Source of the DNA: Candidatus Gastranaerophilales bacterium
GTDB taxonomy: Bacteria > Cyanobacteriota > Vampirovibrionia > Gastranaerophilales > Gastranaerophilaceae
Length of the DNA: 60,984 nucleotides
Direction of reading: 5' to 3'
Assembly (NCBI GenBank): GCA_944325565.1
Contig: CALVAT010000002.1
Coordinates: 1-60,984 of the forward strand
Shown here: piece after piece, positions 27,329-36,340 of the stretch
Layout: each line of letters starts with the position of its first letter
Position numbering within the stretch: position 1 is the first letter of the stretch
The notes under the pieces: model-generated
Seen by the model: only the letters and a program-made list of their open reading frames with translations
Databases searched by the model: none
Told to the model about the DNA's origin: nothing
Position numbers and translations under genes: made by a program

Positions 27329-28357
27329 ATGATACAGTCACCTTTACCAAATTACACTATGCCGATTCAACAGGCACAGATTCCGGCTCCGGAATACAAT
27401 GCAATTAAGATTAATATTGTTGATCCTAAGGTAAATGTACCTGGTGCTCAACAGACTCAATCTATGTATTCGTACCCTCAGTCACAAATTTACAGCTATC
27501 CGCAAGCACAACAAGTTTATGCACCACAGGTATATGCACAACCGCCAGTACAACAACAGGCACAAGTTTACATGCCCAATCCTGTAGTAGCACCCCAACC
27601 TGTATCAGTTCCAGCTCCTCAAGTTATAAATACACAAACTGTAAATCAGACACCCCCATCAGTAATACAAACGCCTGCTAATGAACCGCAACAAGCACCT
27701 CAAGTTCAAGCACCGCAGCCTGCTGCACCGGCAGCTCCAGCATTAAATGTACCGGCGTTTACTCAAAGAATTAAGTCTGACGATCTTGAAGACGCAGGTA
27801 AAGCAATAGAAGAAGTTGCTGACATTGCACAAACAAGACCGGCTCCAGAACTTCTTGATACTGATTTGATGGAAGCATTACTCGGCGTTATAGGCAAAGA
27901 CAGCAGCACTCTTGAAGGGCCGACTGAAAAACAAAAAGAATTAAGACAGCAGGTATTGGAAGGCAAACAACTTTCCGAAGCTGACATGACAGAAGCAAAT
28001 AAGATCACTCCTCTGGAAATGGCAGAAAGAAACAAACAATACGCTTTGTTCACGACTGCTATCTTGCAAAATCAATTGATTGATGAGTTTAAGAAAACCA
28101 ACAACATGACTCCTGATATCAAAGATTTACCGGGCATGGAGCAGATTGTAACAACAATTAAAGACAACCCGAACCCGATGCTGAGAGCAAGCGGTTTGGC
28201 TGCATTAGCTTACAATGCAAGACCTGAATACAAACCTGTTATGAAAGAAATTTTTGAATTATCTCAACAGGATGCTGATGAAAATGTACAAAAGGTTGCA
28301 GCAGAAGGACTTGCAAAATTAGCTACTGTTGCTGATGCTCCTGCACAGGCTGCATAA
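27329..28357 (+). CDS. Pro/Gln-rich protein with NAIKI module and HEAT-like C-terminus
   Basis: This 342-residue protein is in two parts. Residues 1-150 are low complexity (Pro, Gln, Ala, Val, Tyr) and include YNAIKINIVDPKV at about 23-35, as in the preceding small protein. Residues 155-342 are helical and acidic. The last 70 (NPMLRASGLAALAYNARPEYKPVMKEIFELSQQDADENVQKVAAEGLAKLA) look like one or two HEAT repeats, a protein-protein scaffold. It has no signal peptide. An AAGGGGA ribosome site precedes the ATG, and an ATGTTACAAATTA box lies 89 bp upstream. Confidence 0.75.
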   Translation: MIQSPLPNYTMPIQQAQIPAPEYNAIKINIVDPKVNVPGAQQTQSMYSYPQSQIYSYPQAQQVYAPQVYAQPPVQQQAQVYMPNPVVAPQPVSVPAPQVINTQTVNQTPPSVIQTPANEPQQAPQVQAPQPAAPAAPALNVPAFTQRIKSDDLEDAGKAIEEVADIAQTRPAPELLDTDLMEALLGVIGKDSSTLEGPTEKQKELRQQVLEGKQLSEADMTEANKITPLEMAERNKQYALFTTAILQNQLIDEFKKTNNMTPDIKDLPGMEQIVTTIKDNPNPMLRASGLAALAYNARPEYKPVMKEIFELSQQDADENVQKVAAEGLAKLATVADAPAQAA

Positions 28358-28378
28358 AACATTCTTTAAAAATAACAA

Positions 28379-28421
28379 CCAACAAAAGGCAGACCTTGAA
28401 AAAAGTCTGCCTTTTTGTTGG
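28379..28421. terminator. Bidirectional terminator
   Basis: CCAACAAAAGGCAGAC pairs with GTCTGCCTTTTTGTTGG. T-runs lie in the arm on both strands. It serves the gene ending at 28357 (+) and the one ending at 28431 (-). Confidence 0.88.
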
Positions 28422-28430
28422 TTAAAGATT

Positions 28431-29834
28431 TTAGTTATTTTTTAAATAATTATTTAGCTCAGTTCTATACTCATCAGTATTTTTATACGCTGCAATTTCT
28501 TCTTTAGTTATATTTCCATCACGATCTGTGTCTACTATACTATTTAATCTACTGTTTGTAAAAATCATATCAAACCATTCAGTGTTCACTGAAAATTTAC
28601 CATCATCATCTTTTCTTCCACCAAGCACAATAAATAGCTCTAAATCAAAGCTGCCGTCGTCTAATTTAAATAAATCAGCTATTGGATTTGTTCCAATTTT
28701 TGCTTTAATTTCGTCTTCTGTTATCTTGTTATCGTCTCCTGCTATATCATTAATCCATTTCATATTTTGATCAATATTTTCCTGTCTTTGTAGTTCAAAC
28801 TCAACTTTAGAAATAAATTCAGGATCTGTTAAAAGTCCTTTTAATTCTTCAATAATACTGCCATCGCCGTTTTTATCAAGCGCAAGTAAATCGTCTGTTG
28901 TAATAATTTCCTCTTTCTTGGCGAAGAGAGATTTAATATCATTATAATCTGTTTCAGGAAGTACTTCTTCGCCAAGTATAGCATCAAAAATAGCCTTTGT
29001 AATTATAGCTTCTTTTGAATCTTCTCTGAGGCTACCAAATGCTGTAGATGCCAAGGAATACTGTATAGTTCCTTTAGGGTCAGCTCCCATTGACTCGTAC
29101 AAATCTGATATTACCTGAGCGATTCCTGCTATTTCTGGGTTGTCCGATTTGAGTGCATCATTGAGCCCGAAGAATAAATTATAAGGATTAATTTCACGTG
29201 CCGGATCAGCCCCCTCTGCATAATGTACGACTAAAGCGGTATCTTTAGGTTTTATCCCATCTGCAAAATCTTGTAAAGCGTCTTCAAGTTCTTCCGGGGT
29301 TCTTATTTGTGTACTGCCGGTAGATGCTGTGTCAGAATCATCTGTTACTGGATTCTCCGGTTTTGTTTCTGTCGTTCCATCAGTTTTGTTCGGTGCCTTT
29401 ATATCTTCAGGTTTTATTTTTCCGTTTAATATATCTTTAACTGTATTTAAGTCAAGTTCTTCTCCAGTTTCTGTGTAAGTAAACTTAATTGTTCCATCAA
29501 AAAGAGCTTTAGCAATTTCTGACTCTGTATAATTATTTAAGACCCCGTCACCACTCATTTGCGGCTTCCATTCAACAAAATTGCCTGAATCATCTTTTAC
29601 AAGCAACTTAACTTTATCGCCGGTATAATTTGAAATATCACCGGCTCTTAACTCAGGATCTTCATTACCCTTTGTTTTTGAGGATGAGCCGCTAAAAGAG
29701 TCAGATTCTAATGAATCATCAGAATATACTTCACTATCATCAAATAGAGTTCCATCGTTATTTACTTTATAATAACTTTGGTTTTCTGGTTCTTTTAAAC
29801 TTACTCGAATAAACGAAGCTATTTTTTCAATCAT
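28431..29834 (-). CDS. Acidic EF-hand protein
   Basis: This 467-residue, very acidic protein has canonical EF-hand loops: DKNGDGSIIEEL (about 322-333) and DTDRDGNITKEE near the C-terminus. A partial loop, GDDNKITEDEI, lies between them. Residues 30-170 are Asp/Glu/Ser/Thr/Lys-rich linker. It has no signal peptide. I choose the ATG at 29834 because TAGGAG lies 8 nt upstream; a GTG at 29852 is in frame but overlaps that site. Calcium binding is likely. Possible roles are adhesion, secretion or signalling, and none can be fixed. Confidence 0.78.
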   Translation of the reverse strand: MIEKIASFIRVSLKEPENQSYYKVNNDGTLFDDSEVYSDDSLESDSFSGSSSKTKGNEDPELRAGDISNYTGDKVKLLVKDDSGNFVEWKPQMSGDGVLNNYTESEIAKALFDGTIKFTYTETGEELDLNTVKDILNGKIKPEDIKAPNKTDGTTETKPENPVTDDSDTASTGSTQIRTPEELEDALQDFADGIKPKDTALVVHYAEGADPAREINPYNLFFGLNDALKSDNPEIAGIAQVISDLYESMGADPKGTIQYSLASTAFGSLREDSKEAIITKAIFDAILGEEVLPETDYNDIKSLFAKKEEIITTDDLLALDKNGDGSIIEELKGLLTDPEFISKVEFELQRQENIDQNMKWINDIAGDDNKITEDEIKAKIGTNPIADLFKLDDGSFDLELFIVLGGRKDDDGKFSVNTEWFDMIFTNSRLNSIVDTDRDGNITKEEIAAYKNTDEYRTELNNYLKNN

Positions 29835-29941
29835 GGGCTTTTCTCCTATCACATCTATAAACTAGTATTGTATTGTTCGATATCAGTCACAGTTTTTATT
29901 AGTGTCGACGATTTAATCAAATACTTGAGTTTTTTTATGTT

Positions 29942-29983
29942 ATTTTTACAAAATTTAATATTTAGACTCTTTTGTAAAAATAA
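29942..29983. promoter_or_regulatory. Perfect 13-bp inverted repeat
   Basis: TATTTTTACAAAA and TTTTGTAAAAATA are separated by 16 bp, in the divergent region between the EF-hand gene and the gene at 29998, only 14 bp before the latter's ATG. It may be an operator. As a terminator it would be very weak because it is AT-only. Confidence 0.4.
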
Positions 29984-29997
29984 GCTTTAATAAAAGT

Positions 29998-30342
29998 ATG
30001 TCTGATGAAATAAATAAAAAAGTTATAAATATATTTAGCAAACACATTAAAAACAAACCTGTTAACACCTCGGAAAAAGTTAAAACTTTCGCAGGTTTTA
30101 GCTATGTAAGAATGGATAAAGATGTAAATGGTTATCCTTTTAAAGAAGACAATCTTCTCGATTATGCAAAGGAATGTCATTACATTGTAAAAGTTATGAG
30201 AAAGAAAAACGGTTCTCCATCTTTATATAGCTATAATGTTCCCAGTGAAAAGCTGCTTGATTTTCTTTTAATGTTCAGAAATAATGAACTTAACGGAAGT
30301 ATCATTGAAATAGATAAATTTTTGCCGAAAAGTATAATATAA
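29998..30342 (+). CDS. Hypothetical protein, 114 residues
   Basis: This small basic soluble protein is not recognised. It has an alternating, probably alpha/beta sequence (TFAGFSYVRMDKDVNGYPF, CHYIVKVMRKKNGSPSLYSYNVP, LLDFLLMFRNNELNGSIIEIDKF). No ribosome site is visible before the ATG. Its stop overlaps the start of the radical SAM gene (TAATG), so the two are coupled and it may help that protein. Confidence 0.65.
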   Translation: MSDEINKKVINIFSKHIKNKPVNTSEKVKTFAGFSYVRMDKDVNGYPFKEDNLLDYAKECHYIVKVMRKKNGSPSLYSYNVPSEKLLDFLLMFRNNELNGSIIEIDKFLPKSII

Positions 30343-32846
30343 TGAGAAAACTTGACGATAAAACTCTTGATAAGCTTTTATTTAGCGTAAACAAGCCTTA
30401 TCAGTATATGGGTAACGAGCTATACTCATACAATAAAGATTTTGAAAAGTCTGATGTACGTTTTGCTATCGCCTTTCCTGACAAATATGAGGTAGGGGCA
30501 AGCAACCTCGGGCACAGAATTATTTATGAAACCCTAAACTCTATTGAAGGCTGCAGGTGCGATAGGGCCTATGCTCCTGATACTGATTGCAAAGAAGAAA
30601 TAGAAAAACAGGGGCTATTTTTATACGGAGTAGAATCAAAAGTTTGTCTTGGTGATTTTGACTTGCTCGGTTTTTCTCTGCAGTATGAACTGGCATACCC
30701 TACTGTCCTTGCGATGATGAAATTATCAGGCATTCCAGTCCGTTCTTTGGACAGAAACGAGAACGACCCTATAGTTTTATCAGGAGGTCCTTGCACTTAC
30801 AATCCTGAGCCTATGAAAGACTTTATAGACGGCTTTTTAATAGGTGATGGTGAAGACATATTAAAGGAAATTGTTGAAACATACAAACAGGCAAAAAATT
30901 CGGGAAAAAACCGCAGACAAACTATTGAAGAGTTGGCAAAAATTGATGGTTTATATGTTCCAGCAATACATCATGGAGAAAAAATCAATAAAAGAATTTA
31001 TGATTTTTCAATTGATTCCATCCCCAAAAAGCCTCCTGTTCCTTTTTCAACCTCGATTCATGACCGTGCGGTAACTGAAATAAGGCGCGGCTGCGGAAGA
31101 ATGTGCAGATTTTGCCAGCCCGGGCATGTAAATCTGCCGATTAGAGAAAGAAATGCTGAGGATATTATAAGTGTCACTAAAGAGCTTGTTAAAAATACGG
31201 GTTATGATGAGTTTTCAATGCTTTCATTGTCTTCTAACGATTATACCAACATTGAGCCTGTATTAGAAGAATTGACCTGCTATTTTAACGACAAAAAGGT
31301 TTCAGCCTCCTTGCCCAGCCAGAGAATAGACCGTTTTAACATAAGACTGTCAAATCTTGTTAAGGACGTGCGCAAAACAACCATAACACTTGCGCCTGAA
31401 GCTGGCTCACAGAGGCTGAGAGATGTAATCAATAAAAATATTACAAGAGATCAGATTGTTAGCACTACTCTGGATTGTTACAAGAACGGCTACGACAGCA
31501 TAAAATACTACTTTATACTCGGCCTTCCTACCGAAACTTATGAAGACATCGACGAGATGATTGAATTGCTCGGCGGCATAAGATACAGAGCAAAACAGAT
31601 AAAAAATGAACTTGGCTTAAAGCAGGATTTAAAACTCAATTGCACGCTCTCAATATTTGTTCCTAAGCCGTTTACCCCTTTCCAATGGGTTGGACAGGAT
31701 TCTTTGGAAACTATTACACAAAAAATTGCATATATAAGAGAGAAATCAAAATCACTCAAAGGTGTAAGAATAAAAATTCACGAAAAATACATATCTGAAA
31801 TCGAGGCTGTACTTACGCGTGGAGATTCATCACTGTGCAATTATATTGAAAAATTATACGAAAACGGCTGTTATCTTGATGCCTGGGACGAAAATTTTGA
31901 TAAAGATAAATGGTACTCTCTGGCGAAAGAATGCGGTTTTAACCTTGGCGAACTTTCACAAAAAACATATAAATTGGATGAAAACCTTCCCTGGGATTTT
32001 ATCAATGTCGGAATAAAAAAAGATTGGTTTGTAAACGAATATAATAAAGCTTTGCAAAGTGAATCAAGCGTTCCCTGCGAAACAAAATGTTCCAATTGCG
32101 GTATATGTCAGGAATATAAAGTAGTAAAACATCTGGATAAACCGTATGAACCTAAATTAACTGAAAAAATTGATCATTCTAAAGATTTAATCAAAAAATA
32201 CAGGGTCAAAATCACTAAAAAAGGATATTTGAAATACCTATCACATCTGGATTGGCAAAATACTCTGGTAAAAGGACTGTTTCGCTCTGGTTTGCCAGTT
32301 GTGTTTACTGAAGGTTTTAACCCGATACCTAAAATCTCTCTCGGTGCTGCATTACCTATTTTTATCGAAAGTTTAACGGAATTTATTGATTTTGAGTTGT
32401 ACGGAGATACTCCTATAGCTGATATAAAAGCTGCTTTGAGCAGAGCATTTGATAAAAATGCTCAAATTATTAATATTTATGAAATACCTAAAAATGCTGA
32501 TTCTCTTGATATAATGACTCAATGGGCGCGTTATGAGATATCACCTCTGGATGAGGGTATTTTCAAAATAGAACTTTTAGGGTATATTAAAGATAAGCTT
32601 ACTTCAGAAGATGAAATATTCTTAAAGAAGAAGACTAAAAAAGGTATAGACAAATTAATAAACATTAAACATTCAGTCAAAGATGTTGAATTCAAAGAGA
32701 ATAAACTATATGTAACCCTTAAGGCAGGACAGAATCAGGAGATTCCCGCGCTGCGTGCTGATGATTTAATGAAAATTTTCTATCCCGAAGATAAGTTTAA
32801 TATTACCAGAATAGCTTTGTATGACAAGGATTTTAACGTCTTATAG
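30342..32846 (+). CDS. B12-binding-like radical SAM protein fused to DUF2344 (TIGR03960/TIGR03936 type)
   Basis: The 834-residue protein has three parts: an N-terminal region with a degenerate B12-type fold (about 30-190), a radical SAM domain (about 235-480) with the iron-sulfur motif RRGCGRMCRFC (C-x3-C-x2-C near 250-257), and a C-terminal DUF2344 domain (from about 619, YRVKITKKGYLKYLSHLDWQ...FTEGFNPIPKISLGAALPIF). A Cys-rich knot (CETKCSNCGICQEY) lies between the last two. The family commonly sits next to RNase E/G and ribosomal genes rplU-rpmA, as it does here with RNase E/G, which hints at an RNA or ribosome modification role. The reaction is not known to me. Confidence 0.9.
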   Translation: MRKLDDKTLDKLLFSVNKPYQYMGNELYSYNKDFEKSDVRFAIAFPDKYEVGASNLGHRIIYETLNSIEGCRCDRAYAPDTDCKEEIEKQGLFLYGVESKVCLGDFDLLGFSLQYELAYPTVLAMMKLSGIPVRSLDRNENDPIVLSGGPCTYNPEPMKDFIDGFLIGDGEDILKEIVETYKQAKNSGKNRRQTIEELAKIDGLYVPAIHHGEKINKRIYDFSIDSIPKKPPVPFSTSIHDRAVTEIRRGCGRMCRFCQPGHVNLPIRERNAEDIISVTKELVKNTGYDEFSMLSLSSNDYTNIEPVLEELTCYFNDKKVSASLPSQRIDRFNIRLSNLVKDVRKTTITLAPEAGSQRLRDVINKNITRDQIVSTTLDCYKNGYDSIKYYFILGLPTETYEDIDEMIELLGGIRYRAKQIKNELGLKQDLKLNCTLSIFVPKPFTPFQWVGQDSLETITQKIAYIREKSKSLKGVRIKIHEKYISEIEAVLTRGDSSLCNYIEKLYENGCYLDAWDENFDKDKWYSLAKECGFNLGELSQKTYKLDENLPWDFINVGIKKDWFVNEYNKALQSESSVPCETKCSNCGICQEYKVVKHLDKPYEPKLTEKIDHSKDLIKKYRVKITKKGYLKYLSHLDWQNTLVKGLFRSGLPVVFTEGFNPIPKISLGAALPIFIESLTEFIDFELYGDTPIADIKAALSRAFDKNAQIINIYEIPKNADSLDIMTQWARYEISPLDEGIFKIELLGYIKDKLTSEDEIFLKKKTKKGIDKLINIKHSVKDVEFKENKLYVTLKAGQNQEIPALRADDLMKIFYPEDKFNITRIALYDKDFNVL

Positions 32847-32895
32847 TATTTTGGTGATTTTATAAAGGTTTATACAAGTTTAAAGGAAAATTTAT

Positions 32896-34776
32896 ATGGC
32901 TAAATCAATTGTTATTGCTGAACGCGACAATATCGCTGCGGTTTTTGAGGATAACCAGATTACGGAATTTTATATTCATAGAGGTGACATTCTTTTAGGA
33001 GATGTTTATTTAAGTAAGGTTGAAAATATATTACCCAGTATTGAAGCAGCATTTGTTAATGTAGGTTCTGATAAGATGGGCTTTTTGCATGCCGCAGATG
33101 TTATAGGTAAGGGCGGTTTACAGGATAAATTGTCACCTAAACAAAAACTGGTTGTACAGGTTGTAAAAGAGCCGACCGGACACAAAGGTCCAAGAGTTAC
33201 TACATCTATAAGCCTTCCGGGAAGATTCTGCGTACTTATGCCTCAAGAGTCCGGCATAAGCGTAAGCAAAAAGATTATGTCATCCAAAGAACGCGCAAGG
33301 CTTAAATCTATCGTAAGCCTTCTTAAACCGGTAGGGTTAGGCGTTATCATTAGAACAGAAGCCGAAGGCCAAACTGAAGCGGAAATTCAAGAGGATTTGG
33401 AAATTCTTCTGGAAAAATGGAATACGATTGTTACTCAGGCAGAGCTTGTTGACGCTCCAAACCTTCTGTACAGAGATCAAGACTTACTTTATAGAGTTAT
33501 AAGAGAAGCGTGCACTGAAGATGTTAAGGAAATTGTTGTCGACACTCCGTATGCAATGCACAGAACGCAGCAGCTCATACAGAACTGGAACTTAAATAGA
33601 AATATTGATATATCAGTTTATAAAGGAAGTGAGCCTCTGCTTGTTGCTTCTGGAGTAAAAAAAGAAATTGAACTTGCTCTTCAGGACAAAGTTAACCTTC
33701 CCTCAGGCGGTTATTTGTTTATCCAGGCTACTGAAGCATTAACAGTAATTGATGTTAACAGCGGCAAATTCATAAGTTCGGCAACACAGGATGAAACAAT
33801 CCTTAAAACTAACAAAGAAGCTGTTAAAGAGATTGCCAGACAGCTTAAATTGAGAAACATCGGCGGTATGGTTATTATCGATTTTATTGATATGCTCAGC
33901 CGTGCTGATAAAATTGCAATCTTAGAAGAACTCGAGCTGGCAGTAGAAGATGACAAAGCAAAACCGCAGGTCGGTCAGCTTTCTGACCTTGGTCTTGTTG
34001 AAATGACAAGGCACAGACAAGGACAGAGCCTTGCTGAAATATTTACTAAAAAATGTCCGCATTGCCATGGCACAGGGCACATTCTGGAGGATTTCGGCTT
34101 TGCTTCTGCAGTTTCAGAAGGTGAGCAGCGTTCTAAAGCAGCAAAACTTAAACTCCCTATGAACGGAAATAAGAATAAGCATAACGACAAACACAGTAAC
34201 AATAAAGTATTTAACTATCAAAATCCCGGACAAAATAATCAGCAAAAGAATGATTATGATAGGAGAAATCATAAATCAGAGGATGTTGCAGCTGATATAG
34301 ATAATATCGAAACGCAATCAGAACAAAAGCCTGATAAGAAACAGCGTTTCAATAAAAACAACAGAAGAAACAGAAATAAAAAGGAGAATTATAAAGAACA
34401 GGCTCAACAACAAGAGATAAAAGAAACAAGCTCAGAGGAGTTAAATCAACAGCCGCCTGTTGAAACATCAGTTGATATTCCGCAACCAGAGGAGCAGGCT
34501 GTAGTAATTTCTAAAGAAGAAATTCCGGTTGTTGAAGAAAAAACGCCTAAAACAACAAGAAAAAGAACTCCTCGCAAGTCGAAAAAAGCTGAAGAAGCAG
34601 CAAAGCAGCTGGAAATTACAAAAGAAGCTGCTGAGCAGGTATCAGCAGAAGTAGTTGTACAAAACGATTCTGAACAACCGACTAAAACGACTAAGAAGCC
34701 AACAAAAACAAGAAAAGCATCAAGAGCTAGAAAGAAAACTGTCGATAGCACAGATGCGCAAAATGTTACAGTATAG
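32896..34776 (+). CDS. Ribonuclease E/G family endoribonuclease
   Basis: This 626-residue protein cleaves single-stranded AU-rich RNA in mRNA decay and rRNA processing. The N-terminal S1 domain (about 35-125) is followed by the RNase H-like and DNase I-like catalytic core, with metal-binding Asp in VIDVNSGKF (about 285) and DFIDM (about 329). The zinc link is CPHCHGTGH (about 386). After about residue 400 comes a low-complexity tail rich in Asn, Gln, Lys and Glu, ending in an SRARKK basic stretch, like the scaffold tails of RNase E. An AAAGGA ribosome site precedes the ATG. It is 50 bp from the radical SAM gene. Confidence 0.94.
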   Translation: MAKSIVIAERDNIAAVFEDNQITEFYIHRGDILLGDVYLSKVENILPSIEAAFVNVGSDKMGFLHAADVIGKGGLQDKLSPKQKLVVQVVKEPTGHKGPRVTTSISLPGRFCVLMPQESGISVSKKIMSSKERARLKSIVSLLKPVGLGVIIRTEAEGQTEAEIQEDLEILLEKWNTIVTQAELVDAPNLLYRDQDLLYRVIREACTEDVKEIVVDTPYAMHRTQQLIQNWNLNRNIDISVYKGSEPLLVASGVKKEIELALQDKVNLPSGGYLFIQATEALTVIDVNSGKFISSATQDETILKTNKEAVKEIARQLKLRNIGGMVIIDFIDMLSRADKIAILEELELAVEDDKAKPQVGQLSDLGLVEMTRHRQGQSLAEIFTKKCPHCHGTGHILEDFGFASAVSEGEQRSKAAKLKLPMNGNKNKHNDKHSNNKVFNYQNPGQNNQQKNDYDRRNHKSEDVAADIDNIETQSEQKPDKKQRFNKNNRRNRNKKENYKEQAQQQEIKETSSEELNQQPPVETSVDIPQPEEQAVVISKEEIPVVEEKTPKTTRKRTPRKSKKAEEAAKQLEITKEAAEQVSAEVVVQNDSEQPTKTTKKPTKTRKASRARKKTVDSTDAQNVTV

Positions 34777-34786
34777 GGGGCATTAA

Positions 34787-35110
34787 ATGATTAAAATAAG
34801 ACTATTTGCCTTGATTTTAACACTCACTATGGCATTTATTGGCTTGCAGCCTACGTATGCTATTTCAGCTTCGGATATACAACAAAGTGTAAAATCTAAG
34901 AGTGAAATAAAACACGTTCTTAAAAAATTTGCAATCGCAATGGCGGCAGTTGGTGGCTCAGGTATAATTCTTTATCTGGCGCTACGGACTTATAAACGTT
35001 TTCGAGAGAAAGAAGAAAATATAGAAACTTGCTGTATTGATGTAAAAAAAGACTTATCTACTCCTGAAACAATTGAGGATGCAACAAAACTGTTTATTGA
35101 AAAATTTTAA
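34787..35110 (+). CDS. Small membrane protein, 107 residues
   Basis: A signal peptide or first membrane segment (about 4-24, ending TYAISA) is followed by a charged stretch, a second hydrophobic helix (about 48-68, FAIAMAAVGGSGIILYLALRTY) and a cytoplasmic tail with paired cysteines (TCCIDVKK). It starts 10 bp after the RNase gene, with GGGGG as ribosome site, so it is co-transcribed and could anchor something at the membrane. No family is recognised. Confidence 0.7.
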   Translation: MIKIRLFALILTLTMAFIGLQPTYAISASDIQQSVKSKSEIKHVLKKFAIAMAAVGGSGIILYLALRTYKRFREKEENIETCCIDVKKDLSTPETIEDATKLFIEKF

Positions 35111-35379
35111 AAGTTTGAAATCTTTTTAAACTCTGAATCAGGCTTTCCGTAAGTTTTTAAAAGAGCTTTAACTATTTTAGGCATCTGGCACACAAAAGAA
35201 TAATTGTAGCCACCCCTGTGGAGCGAACATCTTTTGCAGTCAGATGCTATTTCATAGCACTCTATTGCCTGCAATGTCCAATTTTGCATAATTGATTTTG
35301 AAATTTCACCATTAGTCTGTGGTACAAACAAATCAGTGATAGCAGTTACAGAAGAAAACATATAAATACTCCAATCCAT
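35107..35379 (-). CDS. Small cysteine-containing conserved protein
   Basis: This 90-residue protein has four cysteines in its second half (IECYEIASDCKRCSLH...YSFVCQMPKIV), a possible metal or iron-sulfur site. The stretch NWTLQAIECYE...C..C followed by C-MPK resembles a small protein I remember from cyanobacterial genomes; I cannot verify this, but it would fit the proposed phylum. The true start may be a later Met (M7, or M26 at MQNWTLQ). It overlaps the stop of the membrane-protein gene on the other strand. Confidence 0.6.
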   Translation of the reverse strand: MDWSIYMFSSVTAITDLFVPQTNGEISKSIMQNWTLQAIECYEIASDCKRCSLHRGGYNYSFVCQMPKIVKALLKTYGKPDSEFKKISNF

Positions 35380-35460
35380 ATAAACACAAAAGAATTACCC
35401 TATATTTACACTATAACCTTTTTTATAAGTTTTTTACTCGGTTTAATGGAGGAAATTAAG

Positions 35461-36234
35461 TTAAACATTAACTACATGCGCATCATAAACTAACTTTAGC
35501 CCCTCTAAAGTTATATTCGGGCTAATATAATCAAATTTCCTCTGCATATACTCAGCAACAATATCACAATAACCGCCTGTAGCAATGACAATAGCGTTCT
35601 CGCCAAGTTCTTGCTCGCACTCTTTTATTAAGCCGTCAATCATGCAGGCATGGCCGCGTACAATGCCAGAAAGCATTGCATCAATAGTATTTGCCCCTAT
35701 AGCATTTTTAGGTGCCTCTATCTTAATAAGAGGTAGCTTAGATGTAAATTTTTTCAAGCTTTCAGCCTGAATTTTCATACCAGCACAAATTATTCCGCCG
35801 ATAAATTCCCCATTCCCCTTAACAATATCAAAAGATGTCGCTGTCCCCATATCAACAACTATGCAAGTTCTGTGATATAAAGAATATGCGGCAAAAGCGT
35901 TTACAATTCTGTCAGCACCAAGTTCTTCGGGATAATCAACCGAATATTTCAGCATATTAGTTGTTTTATTAGAAACAACAAACGGTTCGATGCCCAAGTA
36001 GCGTTTTAAGGCATTTTTATATCTTTCCGTAAGACATACAACTACACTGCACAGGCATGCTGAATCTACGGCTTGTTCATAGTTATGTATTCTTAATAAA
36101 TTTAAAAGCAAAATACCAATTTCGTCTTCAGAACGGTGTTTTTCAGAAGCTATTGTCCAGGTTTCAACCAGTTTGTCTGCGTTAAAAAGCCCTATAGTCG
36201 TTGATGTATTTCCGATATCTAATGTTAATAGCAT
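35461..36234 (-). CDS. coaX: Type III pantothenate kinase
   Basis: It phosphorylates pantothenate, the first step of coenzyme A synthesis. The 257-residue ASKHA-fold protein has the phosphate loop DIGNTSTTIGLF (6-17), CSVVV, GADRIVNAFAAY, the second phosphate motif DMGTATSFDIV, and GGIICAGMKIQAESL. It complements panB and panC found 10 kb away. A GAGGT ribosome site precedes the ATG. Confidence 0.96.
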   Translation of the reverse strand: MLLTLDIGNTSTTIGLFNADKLVETWTIASEKHRSEDEIGILLLNLLRIHNYEQAVDSACLCSVVVCLTERYKNALKRYLGIEPFVVSNKTTNMLKYSVDYPEELGADRIVNAFAAYSLYHRTCIVVDMGTATSFDIVKGNGEFIGGIICAGMKIQAESLKKFTSKLPLIKIEAPKNAIGANTIDAMLSGIVRGHACMIDGLIKECEQELGENAIVIATGGYCDIVAEYMQRKFDYISPNITLEGLKLVYDAHVVNV

Positions 36235-36304
36235 AGTTTTACCTCAGTATAATTTTAACAAAAAAATACTGTTAAGTAATTTTATGCAAACAATTAATTT
36301 TTGC

Positions 36305-36310
36305 TATAAT
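36305..36310 (+). promoter_or_regulatory. Extended -10 promoter (TGCTATAAT)
   Basis: TATAAT with an upstream TG, 30 bp before the ATG at 36341. The -35 is poor, as is usual for extended -10 promoters. It drives the export protein-lspA-pseudouridine synthase operon. Confidence 0.6.
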
Positions 36311-36340
36311 ATTGCAAGAGTATATCATCACGAGGTTAAA

